A stretch of 64,000 nt of DNA, taken from Ensifer sp. BR816 (GTDB taxonomy: Bacteria; Pseudomonadota; Alphaproteobacteria; Rhizobiales; Rhizobiaceae). Shown here piece by piece: positions 1-8,420 of this stretch. The notes beneath the pieces are model-generated. The model searched no databases. It saw only the letters and a program-made list of their open reading frames with translations, and was not told the DNA's origin. The stretch's first letter is position 1. Every line of letters starts with the position of its first letter. The stretch lies in assembly GCF_000378985.1 (NCBI RefSeq), contig NZ_KB905370.1:2611210-2675209 (forward strand), given 5' to 3'. Both the position numbers and the translations under genes were made by a program.

Positions 1-1
1 C

Positions 2-211
2 TGGGAGGTCGAGGAAGCGAGCGCTCCAAGTCTTCGGCTGATGTGGCAAGAAAGCGGCGGCCCCACGGTGGAACCGCCGGCCTCTTCGGGGTTCGGCTCA
101 CAGCTCATCGAGTTCGCTGTGAGCCGCGAATTGGGAGGGCGGGTGGAACTGAACTATGCCCCGGCGGGTTTGCTAGTCGAGATCGTCGCCCCGTTAGGAT
201 CGGTCTCATGA
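2..211 (+). CDS. C-terminal end of a sensor histidine kinase (HWE/HisKA_2-like), partial
   Basis: An open frame enters from the left edge and stops with TGA at 209-211. The 69 visible residues contain a GFGSQLIEF stretch followed by ELGGRVELNY and a short hydrophobic strand. This is the usual end of the ATPase domain in HWE-type kinases, where the G2 box (GFG) precedes the last helix and two strands. The kinase core lies outside the window. The lone receiver gene starts 15 bases downstream, so the two probably form one signalling unit in which the kinase phosphorylates the receiver. Family assignment rests on this short tail only. Confidence 0.6.
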   Translation, partial: WEVEEASAPSLRLMWQESGGPTVEPPASSGFGSQLIEFAVSRELGGRVELNYAPAGLLVEIVAPLGSVS

Positions 212-226
212 TGCGAGACTGGTCTC

Positions 227-583
227 ATGCACAAGACCGTGCTTATCGTGGAGGACGAGTTCCTGATCGCGATGGATCTCAAACTCTTGCTTGAGCGTTG
301 CGGCTGGCGCGTGCTGGGACCAGCCGCGACGGCCGAAGAGGCGATCAGACTTTTGGACGAGGAATTGCCTGCCGTCGCACTCCTTGATGTGACCCTCAGG
401 GACGGCAGCGTGACCCCGGTCGCGAAGGCGCTCCGTGCCCAGAGCGTACCGTTCGTCGTGGCAAGCGCGTACAGCAAGCCGGAGCTTGTCGGCGGAGAGA
501 TTCTGGCCGGAGCGGCCAATGTCGGCAAGCCGACAGAGGAGCGGCGTTTACTCGCAGTCCTGGAGCGAGCGGCCCGGTCCTGA
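227..583 (+). CDS. Single-domain response regulator (CheY-like receiver)
   Basis: This 118-residue protein is a receiver domain with no output domain. It starts with the acidic pocket (VEDE, near residues 8-11). The phosphoacceptor aspartate is in the ALLDVTLRDG strand around residue 54, and the conserved lysine is in VGKP near residue 105. Stand-alone receivers next to HWE kinases are common in rhizobia and act as phosphate sinks or protein-binding switches. It follows the kinase tail by 15 bases, so co-transcription is likely. The ATG has no strong ribosome site, but the whole fold begins there. The partner output protein is not visible. Confidence 0.85.
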   Translation: MHKTVLIVEDEFLIAMDLKLLLERCGWRVLGPAATAEEAIRLLDEELPAVALLDVTLRDGSVTPVAKALRAQSVPFVVASAYSKPELVGGEILAGAANVGKPTEERRLLAVLERAARS

Positions 584-822
584 CATGTCCACCCGGCTGA
601 TCTGGTGAATCGCCGAATCCATCGATCTCGCAAACATGTGAATGGCCGAAGGGGTGATCGCTGCTCTCGACGCGGCGTATGCCAGCGGTGCGAGCCCAGG
701 GCTGATCGATTATCGTCGGTTCGAGCGTTGCCTGCCCCCATCAATCCGGCATCGAGGTTCCACCACCGCACCCCCCCAGGCGGGGGCGCAGATCGATCGG
801 CCTACCAGGGAAAGGTTTAGGC

Positions 823-2073
823 TCATCCACGCAGTGCGGACGCTGGCGACTGACGATAGGCAAGGATGGCGGGAACGGATGCGATCAGCGCCGAAAAGCC
901 GAGCAACGTTACTGCGAAGCCGATGTCTTCGCGAGCGAATCCGACCGGCATGGCGACGCCGCTGCCATCGACCACCGCCTGGGAAATCACCATTGCCGCG
1001 GCATAACCGACGCCGAATCCCGTGGCGATGCCGATGGCCACCAGGACGAAGAGTTCCAGCCAGACGATCGCAAGCAGGGCGCCGCGCGGCGCGCCGAAGG
1101 CCCTCAGTGCTCCAATCTGCCGCCGCCTCTGCGCGACATGCATGACCGTGACCAGCAGCAAGGACGCCGCCACCAGGACCTGCGATCCGATGGCGACCGC
1201 AAACAATACCCGCTTCGCATCGCCGAGGGTCGCATAGAGCCGTGTCAGTATCTCGGCGGGAAACACCGCCTGGGTCGCGCCGGCGCGGTACTCCTGTCTG
1301 AGCTTGTAGGCATCGGCGATGGTCTTGGGCTTCACCAGGATCGCCGGCAGGCCGGGCACGTCGGCGTCCCAGGTTTCAGTGATCGCAGCGTCCGCATCGG
1401 CATGATGCTCGTGCTCGTCGGCCGCCGCTTCGTGGTCGTGATCGGGTTCTGCCTCGGCCTCCTCGTGATCGCTCATCCCGTGAATATCCCAGACAGCCTC
1501 AATCGGCACCAGGATGGCACGATCCCAGGCCGTGCCGGTCGGCCTCAGGCGTCCCGCCACATGATAGGCGAGCTCGGTATGGGTATGCCCGCCTTCCTCT
1601 GCAGAACCGTGCATCGGCTTGATCACATCACCCAGCTTGAGGGCGACGCCGGAGCCGATCACCGCTTCGCCCTCCCTTGCAAAGACCTGGCCCTCCGCCA
1701 GGCCATCGGCGAGATTGTGCACCAGCGCGGTCGTCGTGCCGACGATCGGATAACCCGTGAACGAATCCCCGAAGCCGATCGGAGCCGCCCAGGCGACGCG
1801 CGGATCCGCGGCGAGCTTCGCCAGCACGTGGCCATCCATCAATGGCAACGGCGAGGCCTGCAGGAAGACCGAGGAGAGCACCAGCTGGTTCTCGCTGCCG
1901 GCAGCACCGATCACCAGGTCGAATTTGTCGGCGGCCCGGGCGCTGCCGAGCCTTAGCGCCCTTTCCTGAAGCGTAACGGCAACGCCGAGCGCCACGGCGA
2001 GCGCCACGATCAGCACGACCACGGTCGAGCCGAGCCAGTATTTGCGAAGGTCTGCGACAATGAAGCGGATCAT
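823..2073 (-). CDS. ABC transporter permease, FtsX/MacB type, with His-rich loop
   Basis: This 416-residue membrane protein has one N-terminal transmembrane helix (about 14-36), a large extracytoplasmic domain, and three C-terminal helices (about 293-408). That is the layout of FtsX/MacB/LolC-type permeases, which usually work by mechanotransmission rather than classical import. Residues about 198-225 form a loop very rich in His, Asp and Glu, with another HGSAEEGGHTHTE patch at 155-167. Such loops commonly bind zinc or other transition metals. Its start overlaps the end of the ATPase gene by four bases (ATGA), so the two are translationally coupled. The substrate is unknown; metal handling is my inference from the loop and the neighbours. 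Confidence 0.8.
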   Translation of the reverse strand: MIRFIVADLRKYWLGSTVVVLIVALAVALGVAVTLQERALRLGSARAADKFDLVIGAAGSENQLVLSSVFLQASPLPLMDGHVLAKLAADPRVAWAAPIGFGDSFTGYPIVGTTTALVHNLADGLAEGQVFAREGEAVIGSGVALKLGDVIKPMHGSAEEGGHTHTELAYHVAGRLRPTGTAWDRAILVPIEAVWDIHGMSDHEEAEAEPDHDHEAAADEHEHHADADAAITETWDADVPGLPAILVKPKTIADAYKLRQEYRAGATQAVFPAEILTRLYATLGDAKRVLFAVAIGSQVLVAASLLLVTVMHVAQRRRQIGALRAFGAPRGALLAIVWLELFVLVAIGIATGFGVGYAAAMVISQAVVDGSGVAMPVGFAREDIGFAVTLLGFSALIASVPAILAYRQSPASALRG

Positions 2074-2759
2074 GCGGCCTGCTCCATCAGCCCGGTATCG
2101 CCGACGATCCGTCCGAGGTCGAACGTGATCTTGCGCCGCAGCCGGTCCGTCAGCCGCTTGTCATGCGAGACGACGACGAGCGTCGTCTGCTCCTGGTCGG
2201 CGAGTTCGAGCAGCAGGCTGCCCACCGCTTCGCCGCTTTCGATATCGAGGCTGGCGGTCGGTTCATCGGCGATGACGACACCCGGCTTCCGCAGGAGCGC
2301 CCGGGCCACTGCAACGCGTTGCATTTCGCCGCGCGACATGGTCTCGATCCTCTGCTCGGGCCGTTGCACGCCTGTCCGCTGCAGCAGATAGTGCGCCCGC
2401 TCGACAATTTCGGCGGATGCCGCGCGCGCGAGCCTTGCGGGCAGCAAGGTGTTCTCGAGTGCCGACAGTCCGGCAAACAGATGGAAATCCTGCATCACCA
2501 GGCCGACGTGTGCGGCCCGCCAGCGGTCTCGGCCGCTTTCGGCGAGCCGGTTCAGATCCGTGCCGCTCCAGTCGATGCGGCCCCGGTGTGTTCGTTCGAG
2601 GCCGGTGACGATGTTGACAAAGGTGCTCTTGCCGGAACCGGAGGCGCCGGTGATCGCCACCCGTCCGCCGGCTGGAATGCTCAATCGTTCGATCGCCAGC
2701 ACCGGCGCGGCCAGTCCCGGAAAGGTGACGGAAATATCTGCGAGTTCGAGAGACAACAT
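2070..2759 (-). CDS. ABC transporter ATP-binding protein, LolD/MacB type
   Basis: This 229-residue ATPase has a Walker A motif GASGSGKST at residues 38-46, a signature motif in MSRGEMQRVAVARAL and a Walker B in VVIADEPTASLD, then the H-loop SHD. The size and the LERTHRGRIDW segment fit the LolD/MacB/FtsE group that powers FtsX-type permeases. It lies between the DUF3299-like gene (6 bases upstream) and the permease (4-base overlap), so it is part of the operon led by the alkaline phosphatase gene. The signature has R in place of the second S (SRGE rather than SGGE), a tolerated variant. Confidence 0.9.
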   Translation of the reverse strand: MLSLELADISVTFPGLAAPVLAIERLSIPAGGRVAITGASGSGKSTFVNIVTGLERTHRGRIDWSGTDLNRLAESGRDRWRAAHVGLVMQDFHLFAGLSALENTLLPARLARAASAEIVERAHYLLQRTGVQRPEQRIETMSRGEMQRVAVARALLRKPGVVIADEPTASLDIESGEAVGSLLLELADQEQTTLVVVSHDKRLTDRLRRKITFDLGRIVGDTGLMEQAA

Positions 2760-2765
2760 GCGGTT

Positions 2766-3236
2766 TCAAGCGACCCAATAGCTGGCGTTGCGCAATCTGA
2801 GCCGGCTTAAGAAACCGGTTTCCTGGTCGGTCCAGGAGCCGACTTCGAGCTTGCCGGCGACGGCGATGCGCACGCCCGGCTGCACGAAGGTCTGCGCTTC
2901 GTCGAGATAGATGACGATGATGTTGTCCGGCCAATCGGCATCGGTCGAGCAGAAGGGGCAGATCGACATGGGGATTTCGGTCAGCACGAAGAATTTCGCC
3001 TCGGCCTTCAGGGGCGGCGCCATGAAACCGCTCATTTCGACGTCCTGGCCATCGAGCGACTTGACCTTGTCGGAAAATTCGAGCCCGAGCGGACTGATCT
3101 TGCCATAGAGCTCGTCGAAGCCCAGTTGCGTTGGCGCGGCGAGGGCGGGCTTGGCAGCCGGGAGGATCGACGACAGGCACATCATCGCCAGAACATCACG
3201 CCGGCTGAACCCGTAGCCGGATCGAATCTTGCCCAT
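2766..3236 (-). CDS. Exported DUF3299-like protein with CPFC motif
   Basis: I chose the ATG at 3236 because it begins a twin-arginine-like leader (GFSRRDVLAMM followed by a hydrophobic run ending ALA, cleavage near residue 33); upstream codons add only an unrelated tail. The mature protein, about 120 residues, has an OB-like core with MSGFMAPP, a CPFC pair in SICPFCSTDADWP, and a C-terminal KLEVGSW segment, matching what I know of DUF3299 proteins. These small periplasmic proteins often sit beside ABC pairs like the one downstream and have been linked to zinc handling in gamma-proteobacteria. The role here is inferred. Gaps to its neighbours are 78 and 6 bases. Confidence 0.65.
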   Translation of the reverse strand: MGKIRSGYGFSRRDVLAMMCLSSILPAAKPALAAPTQLGFDELYGKISPLGLEFSDKVKSLDGQDVEMSGFMAPPLKAEAKFFVLTEIPMSICPFCSTDADWPDNIIVIYLDEAQTFVQPGVRIAVAGKLEVGSWTDQETGFLSRLRLRNASYWVA

Positions 3237-3314
3237 GGCAGGGATCTCGTCTTGGTTCGCAAAATGGCAGTTCCGGGCGGCTCGCGCCGCCCGGAACAAA
3301 GGTGTCGGAGAAGA

Positions 3315-5072
3315 TTACATGTTCTCGTCGCCACCGAGCGCAAAGGCATCGGCAAGCACGCGATAGACGTCGCTCTCTTCCATATAGCCCTTGAACCCCT
3401 CGGCGCCCGGACCGGTGGCCTGCAGCACGACGTCGTCCACGGCGTGAACGGCGGTATCGGCATTGCGCGGCAGGTTGCCTTCGCGCAGCACGGCGCCGGG
3501 GACGTCCTTATAGGCCGGATTGGCGACGTATTCCTTCTTCTCGTTCTCGATCGCCGGCTCGAACGGACCGTCCATCTTCGGACGGAAGGTCTCGTAGTAG
3601 TCGGGATGGTTGTTGGCGAAGATGGCGAGGCGGCGGGTCACGTCGACCTTGTCGGGGAAGCCGTCGCCGTTCTTGTCCTCGTAGTTCGGGAAGCCGGCAT
3701 CGGCGTAGACGCCGACCTTCTCACGCATCTCGGTGCCCGGCTTTTCGTCGTCGATCGTGCCGATGATCGAAACGCCATGGGAGTGGTCGCCGGTCACGAC
3801 GATCAGCGTGTCGGGGTTGGTCGCGGCGAATTCGCGGGCCATGCCTACCACCTGGTCGAATTCGATGGTTTCGACCAGGGCGCGTTCCCAATCCATCGGA
3901 TGGGACATCTTGTCGACCGAAGCGCCTTCGACCATCAGGAAGAAGCCTTCCGGATTCTTGGAAAGCTGTTCGAGCGCGACCTTGGTCATGTCCATGAGGC
4001 CGGGCTGGTTCGGGAACTTGCCGACCGTGCCTTTCTTGAGGAATTCCCGGTCGAGCGTCACGTCCATGTTGCCGGTGTGGAACAGGCCGAGGATCTTGCC
4101 GCTGTTGGTGCCGGCGGCGGAGGCGAGCTCCGTCTTGTCTGTCGCCAGCGCATAGCCGTCGTCCTTGAAGGCCTTGATCAGGTCCTTGTCGTCCTTGCGC
4201 TTCGAGCCGGCCACGTCCTTGGAGAGGAAATAGGCCGAGCCGCCGCCGAGGATGACGTCCGGCTTGGTGTCGAGGAACATGGCAGCGATGTCGGCCTTGT
4301 CGCCGCGCTTGCGGGTGTGGGCGATAACGGCAGCCGGAGTGGCGTCCTCGATTTCGGCGGTGGAGACGACGCCGATCGACTTCTTGGTCAGCCGTCGTAC
4401 GGCTTCGGCGATGTTTTCGACGCGCGGGTCGTCAAGGCTGTCCGTCGTGCGGTCGGCATAGACGCCGAGGGCATTGATCGCCGTCTTGTGGCCGGTCATA
4501 TAGGCCGACATGGTGTTGGCGCTGTCGGTGGCGACGGCATTCGTCGCGGAGGTGCCGATGAAGGCCATATGGTCGAGGTCGTCCATGAAGAGACGTCCGT
4601 TCGCCTTGCCTTCGGTCATGCCCTTGGACATCAGGCGGGCGCCGGTGCGATGGGCAACCGACAGGCCGTCACCGAGCAGGAAGATGATGTTCTTGGCTTT
4701 CGGCGTGGCGGAGGTGCCGAAGACGTCCCAGGTTACGGTCTTCGTCTCGTCGCCGGCGCTGACTTCCACCTTGTAGGCGCCAGCCTTGGCAACCTTGGCG
4801 GCGCGCAGGATCACGGCAGAACCGAGGCTCTTGCCTTCCTTGTCCTTTTCCTCGGCCACGAAATCGAAGTCGGCGCCGAGAACGGACTTGGCGTCCTCGC
4901 CGTTGATGGTGACCTTCACGTCCTCCTGCTTGACGACGCCGTCGAACTCGACCTTGAAGTCGAATGGCGAGCCGACGAGGATCGTCGCACGATCGAGCGG
5001 ATAGACGGTGGCTGCGTCGGCAGCGCCGGCCAGCATGGTGGCGGCGGCAAGAGCGGTTAGTAGTTTACGCAT
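3315..5072 (-). CDS. phoA-like: Alkaline phosphatase, PhoA superfamily, exported
   Basis: A 585-residue protein with a Sec signal peptide (cleavage near residue 20) and an N-terminal beta domain of about 100 residues before the phosphatase domain. The catalytic serine is S184 in ATDSANTMSAY. The first metal ligand is in FLLGDG near residue 135, and the second-site ligands lie in the segments around MVEGASVDKMSHP and VVTGDHSHG. It hydrolyses phosphomonoesters in the periplasm using zinc and magnesium. A well-formed Pho box 54 bases upstream of the ATG indicates PhoB control. It is the first gene of a minus-strand run with the DUF3299-like gene and ABC pair. At 585 residues it is longer than E. 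coli PhoA, mainly because of the N-terminal domain. Confidence 0.92.
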   Translation of the reverse strand: MRKLLTALAAATMLAGAADAATVYPLDRATILVGSPFDFKVEFDGVVKQEDVKVTINGEDAKSVLGADFDFVAEEKDKEGKSLGSAVILRAAKVAKAGAYKVEVSAGDETKTVTWDVFGTSATPKAKNIIFLLGDGLSVAHRTGARLMSKGMTEGKANGRLFMDDLDHMAFIGTSATNAVATDSANTMSAYMTGHKTAINALGVYADRTTDSLDDPRVENIAEAVRRLTKKSIGVVSTAEIEDATPAAVIAHTRKRGDKADIAAMFLDTKPDVILGGGSAYFLSKDVAGSKRKDDKDLIKAFKDDGYALATDKTELASAAGTNSGKILGLFHTGNMDVTLDREFLKKGTVGKFPNQPGLMDMTKVALEQLSKNPEGFFLMVEGASVDKMSHPMDWERALVETIEFDQVVGMAREFAATNPDTLIVVTGDHSHGVSIIGTIDDEKPGTEMREKVGVYADAGFPNYEDKNGDGFPDKVDVTRRLAIFANNHPDYYETFRPKMDGPFEPAIENEKKEYVANPAYKDVPGAVLREGNLPRNADTAVHAVDDVVLQATGPGAEGFKGYMEESDVYRVLADAFALGGDENM

Positions 5073-5125
5073 GGAGATCCTCGCGCGTTGGAATTCAGGC
5101 TACCGCTCGTGATTAGCCAGCGACC

Positions 5126-5143
5126 GTGACACATGAATGACAG
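5126..5143 (-). promoter_or_regulatory. Pho box (PhoB binding site)
   Basis: On the minus strand the sequence reads CTGTCAT-TCAT-GTGTCAC, two 7-base units spaced by four bases. The first unit is a perfect match to the PhoB half-site CTGTCAT and the second keeps TGTCA. It lies 54 bases upstream of the alkaline phosphatase ATG and points towards it. The rest of 5073-5437 has no convincing gene. Confidence 0.85.
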
Positions 5144-5437
5144 GAGCTAAGTGGCAGAAATAAAAGGAATATCAGAATCGACACGTGGCTTCGGCCTGTT
5201 GCCGATCACAGCGTGTTGGCCATCGCCAATCGTATCGTTAGCGCTGCCTACTTGCAGGCACTCGGCCTCGTCCATGGGTGGAACTGGCATCGCGGCGCGA
5301 CTGACTTCCCTCGCAAAAGGAAAGTTATAGTTGTTCCGGCGATGACCGACGCCGGTCTTGAGGATTGTTTGTGACAGCCTAATGGTGGACCATCCGATGC
5401 CTCCTCCCGGTTCTTCGGGAGGCCGGCGAGGACAACC

Positions 5438-6889
5438 ATGCAGCAAACGGAACTCAAGCTGGAGCTGTCGCAATCAGGCGCGTCGTCGCTCCTGAAGCAA
5501 AATCCCTTCGACAGTTCACCCACGATAGTTCGGCAAAGGTCCGTTTTCTTCGACACCGGAGGACGGGATCTGTCTAAACGCGGCGTATCGCTGTGCATCC
5601 GGCAAAGTGGCAATGAACGGATCCAGACGGTCAAATCTGGCGACGGTTCCGCGGCCGAATCGTTCACACGCGACGAGTGGCCACGACCGGTCACTGCCGA
5701 AACGCCGGTTATCGACGATCCTGAGATCCTGCCCTTGGTGGCAGGGACTGACGAAAGCCTCGCGCCCGTGTTCGAGGTTCATGTCAAGAGGCATCGTTGG
5801 AACGTGGCGGAGGGCGACGCCACGATCGAAGTCGCCCTGGATATTGGAAAAGTCGTTGCAGCGGACCGCGAGGCACCGCTCTGCGAAATCGAACTTGAAA
5901 TGAAGACGGGCTCACTGGCGGCGCTGTTTGCACTCACCCGAAAACTCAATCTGATAACGCCCGCTCATATCGGAGTGCTGAGCAAAGCGGACCGCGGCTA
6001 TCGTCTGCTTGGCCCTGCGACCGGTGCCACAAAAGCAACTATCACTCCGCTATCGGCGGAAATGAACGCAGCAACGGCCTTTGCGCAAATCGCGGCAGCG
6101 TGTATCAGGCAGTTTCGTCTCAACGAAATGACCTTGTCCTGGTCAGACGATACAGATGCCTTGCACCAGGCGCGAGTATCGCTGCGGCGACTGCGCTCGC
6201 TTTTCTCCATCAGCAAATCACTGTTCGCGGATAGCCGGTTCGACCACATGCGCGACGAATTGCGTTGGCTCGCCTCGGAACTGGGTGATGCGCGCAACAT
6301 CGACGTCATACTCAAGAACACGACAAGCGAAGAGCTTTCAAGCCGTCTTCAGGAGGCCCGCAGCGACGCTTATGGCGCGGTTGAAGCGGCTCTCTCCTCC
6401 GTGCGCGCCCGCGCGCTGATGATCGACCTCGCCGAATGGATTTCGATGAGAGACTGGCGAAGCGACGAAGCGGGCGAGGCGGTGCTTGTCCTGCCATCGA
6501 AGCGTTTCGCCTCGCGCGTCCTCGACAAGCTTTGGAAAAAACTGGTGAAGGGTGGCCGCAACCTGATCGACCTCGATGACGAGTCCCGACATGAACTGCG
6601 CATCACCGCAAAGAAACTGCGCTATGCGGCGGAGTTTTTCGGCCCGCTTTACAAGAGCAAGAAGGAAATCAGGCGTCACAAGAGATTCATCGGGGCGATG
6701 GAGGGGCTTCAGGACCAACTCGGCAGCCTGAACGATCTTGCGACCGCTCCCGATATGCTCTCGAAACTTGACGTTGCAGATGTGCCGGGTGCGCAAGACC
6801 TTTTCTGTGCAGATGACAAGGTGAAGCTTCTGCACGATGCCGCCGAAGCACACGGCACTTTTGCGGAGGCCAAGCGTTTCTGGCGGTGA
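5438..6889 (+). CDS. CYTH-CHAD domain protein (triphosphatase / polyphosphate-binding)
   Basis: A 483-residue two-domain protein. Residues 1 to about 190 form a CYTH tunnel domain, starting with TELKLEL in place of the classical ExExK motif and keeping the charged strands that bind triphosphate (VHVKRHRW, CEIELEMK). Residues about 210-470 form a CHAD domain with conserved basic helices (LHQARVSLRRLRSLF, ELRITAKKLRYAAEFF). CYTH enzymes hydrolyse inorganic triphosphate, and CHAD domains bind polyphosphate and target granules. A GAGGAC ribosome site precedes the ATG, just after a short hairpin (CCTCCCG/CGGGAGG, 5404-5423). The downstream genes support a polyphosphate role. Confidence 0.9.
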   Translation: MQQTELKLELSQSGASSLLKQNPFDSSPTIVRQRSVFFDTGGRDLSKRGVSLCIRQSGNERIQTVKSGDGSAAESFTRDEWPRPVTAETPVIDDPEILPLVAGTDESLAPVFEVHVKRHRWNVAEGDATIEVALDIGKVVAADREAPLCEIELEMKTGSLAALFALTRKLNLITPAHIGVLSKADRGYRLLGPATGATKATITPLSAEMNAATAFAQIAAACIRQFRLNEMTLSWSDDTDALHQARVSLRRLRSLFSISKSLFADSRFDHMRDELRWLASELGDARNIDVILKNTTSEELSSRLQEARSDAYGAVEAALSSVRARALMIDLAEWISMRDWRSDEAGEAVLVLPSKRFASRVLDKLWKKLVKGGRNLIDLDDESRHELRITAKKLRYAAEFFGPLYKSKKEIRRHKRFIGAMEGLQDQLGSLNDLATAPDMLSKLDVADVPGAQDLFCADDKVKLLHDAAEAHGTFAEAKRFWR

Positions 6890-7112
6890 GCGGCGTAGAC
6901 ACGAGGTCACCGGCGTCAGTCACGCGCAACCGAAGCCAATCGAAGTCAGGCGATCTCCTCCGCGCTCCCAGGGCAACAAAGGGAGGACGATGCGCTGCGG
7001 TTCACCTCCGAGAGCAGGTTTATTTCTGTTCTGGAGATGCGACGGGCGCCAGAGTCAAACCCGTTGGCGTGGCCTTTGCCGTATTCCAACTTCCTCCGGT
7101 TAACTCGCTGCT

Positions 7113-7137
7113 GGAACCACCGTCCTCGCTGTTCGTT
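7113..7137 (+). promoter_or_regulatory. RpoE2/EcfG-type promoter
   Basis: GGAAC at 7113-7117 is followed by exactly 18 bases and TT (preceded by CG, giving CGTT). This is the consensus for the alphaproteobacterial general stress sigma factor (GGAAC-N18-TT). It ends 22 bases before the ATG of the basic protein gene at 7160, leaving a short leader that holds the AAGGAGG ribosome site. Confidence 0.65.
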
Positions 7138-7159
7138 GGAGAACGCAAGGAGGACGACT

Positions 7160-7846
7160 ATGGCCAAGAGGAAGCGGGTCCCGAAGAGGATAGCGGGCGT
7201 GAAGGTTCCCAAGACTTGGCGCAAATCGAAGGTTCTGCGCAGGTTGCTGAAAACAAGTCCTGGCCGTGACCTGTTGGCCCATGCACTTACCGCAGGCGCC
7301 GGCGCGGCGGCGGCTGTGCTTATCGGCAAGCAGCAAGGAATGGCCGTTGCCGCCAAGGCAGCAACCCGCAAGGGCGCCAAATCTGCCGGTCTTTTGGGAA
7401 ACGCGCTGCAGGACGCGTTTTCCGCTGCAGTGAGCGTGCTTCACGACCGCGATTTACCCAGACGGGGTAAGGAACCGGTTCCTGCGCATCGCTCCGCGCC
7501 GGCGAACGCGGCATCACGCGACGACGGAGAAGGGGACGGTATCGAGTTCATCGAGCGTTTTCTTGTCCGCCAGTACGGCGAGAACATCACGTCGCGCTTG
7601 ATCGTGGCAGCGAGTGTGCGCGCCATCGCCGTGCTGATCCGCGAACACCCCTTGATCGCAGCGCGGCTGTTGGGTGTCGGCCTTACCCGGGCAGCACAGG
7701 TGGGTATTGCCGACATATATGACTACGTGAACAAAGGCGGGCAGCAGGACGATGGGCGGGAGACAGTTTCAGAAAGGGCGACGCCCAGGCAGTCGCTGGT
7801 CCCCGACGTCGACGCGCGAACGGACCGATCCAACCGTGATGACTGA
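7160..7846 (+). CDS. Lys/Arg-rich protein with Ala-rich helix, paired family member 1
   Basis: I chose the ATG at 7160 because it has a perfect AAGGAGG site and its product aligns from residue 1 with the protein encoded opposite. The 228-residue product starts with a very basic segment (AKRKRVPKRIAGVKVPK), then SKVLRRLLKTSPGRDLLAHALTAGAGAAAAVLIG, an amphipathic to hydrophobic stretch, and more Ala/Lys-rich sequence. A C-terminal part (about 135-215) unique to this copy has a hydrophobic stretch with LIVAASVRAIAVLI. I do not recognise a named domain. The composition resembles granule-associated or nucleoid proteins that bind polyanions, and the neighbours suggest polyphosphate. Function is unproven. 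Confidence 0.75.
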   Translation: MAKRKRVPKRIAGVKVPKTWRKSKVLRRLLKTSPGRDLLAHALTAGAGAAAAVLIGKQQGMAVAAKAATRKGAKSAGLLGNALQDAFSAAVSVLHDRDLPRRGKEPVPAHRSAPANAASRDDGEGDGIEFIERFLVRQYGENITSRLIVAASVRAIAVLIREHPLIAARLLGVGLTRAAQVGIADIYDYVNKGGQQDDGRETVSERATPRQSLVPDVDARTDRSNRDD

Positions 7847-7886
7847 GCACGGCGATCGTCTCTTCCCCACGTTTCGCTGGCATCAC

Positions 7887-8252
7887 CTAATGCAATGCGG
7901 CCCGTTTGCGTCGCTTGCTTTCGGCGTTTGCATTCTTCTTCTTGTGACCGGCCGGAAACACGGTGTCCTTCATCGAATCCATTGCCGCGGAGAAGCCGCT
8001 TCGCATTGCCCGGCGGGCCAAGCCGACGGCTTTTTTCCCCTTCCTGGTGGTCGTTTCACCGGCGTCTATCACCTCGTCGCGGTGGTCGACCAGCACCGCG
8101 GCGGCTGCGCCTGCGCCTGCGGTGATGGCTTTGGCGAGCAAATCTCTTCCGACATTGCTGGCCATCATGGTTCTCAAAATCTTCGATTGCCGCAGCCCCT
8201 TTGGAACCTTCACGCCCGCGATCTTTTTCGGAATGCGCTTCTTCTTGGCCAT
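7887..8252 (-). CDS. Lys/Arg-rich protein, paired family member 2
   Basis: This 121-residue protein starts at the ATG at 8252, behind GGAGAACGACC. It begins AKKKRIPKKIAGVKVPKGLR and continues with SKILRTMMASNVGRDLLAKAITAGAGAAAAVL, closely matching the first 55 residues of the gene opposite, so the two are paralogues. The C-terminus is again basic (KKKNANAESKRRKR). The genes are convergent with only 40 bases between stops. An RpoE2-type promoter lies 31 bases upstream of the start. No known family comes to mind. A polyphosphate-, DNA- or granule-binding role is an inference from charge and neighbourhood. Confidence 0.75.
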   Translation of the reverse strand: MAKKKRIPKKIAGVKVPKGLRQSKILRTMMASNVGRDLLAKAITAGAGAAAAVLVDHRDEVIDAGETTTRKGKKAVGLARRAMRSGFSAAMDSMKDTVFPAGHKKKNANAESKRRKRAALH

Positions 8253-8282
8253 GGTCGTTCTCCAATGATGTGCCGCTGGGGA

Positions 8283-8307
8283 AACGTCACAGGAATGCAC
8301 CGGTTCC
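8283..8307 (-). promoter_or_regulatory. RpoE2/EcfG-type promoter
   Basis: On the minus strand GGAAC (8307-8303) is followed by exactly 18 bases and TT (8284-8283), preceded by CG. The architecture is the same as the promoter of the convergent paralogue at 7113-7137. It lies 31 bases upstream of the ATG at 8252. Confidence 0.65.
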
Positions 8308-8420
8308 ACGCGCTTCTTTTGGTTCGAGCTTGCGCGCGAACCCGGCCTCGTTCCGCGCCGTCAAATCAGTCTCATGCGATGGTGCTATTCTGCCGTGTGG
8401 GATGATGAAGGGAGGATGTC

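Noticed and set aside
760..800. GC-rich inverted repeat after the ABC permease gene as terminator
   Set aside because: The C/G runs can pair, but no T-run follows on the minus strand and the stem is short.
3126..5060. A 644-codon plus-strand frame opposite the alkaline phosphatase gene
   Set aside because: It has the His/Val/Gly-rich composition of an antisense frame of a high-GC gene. The minus strand has a signal peptide and active site.
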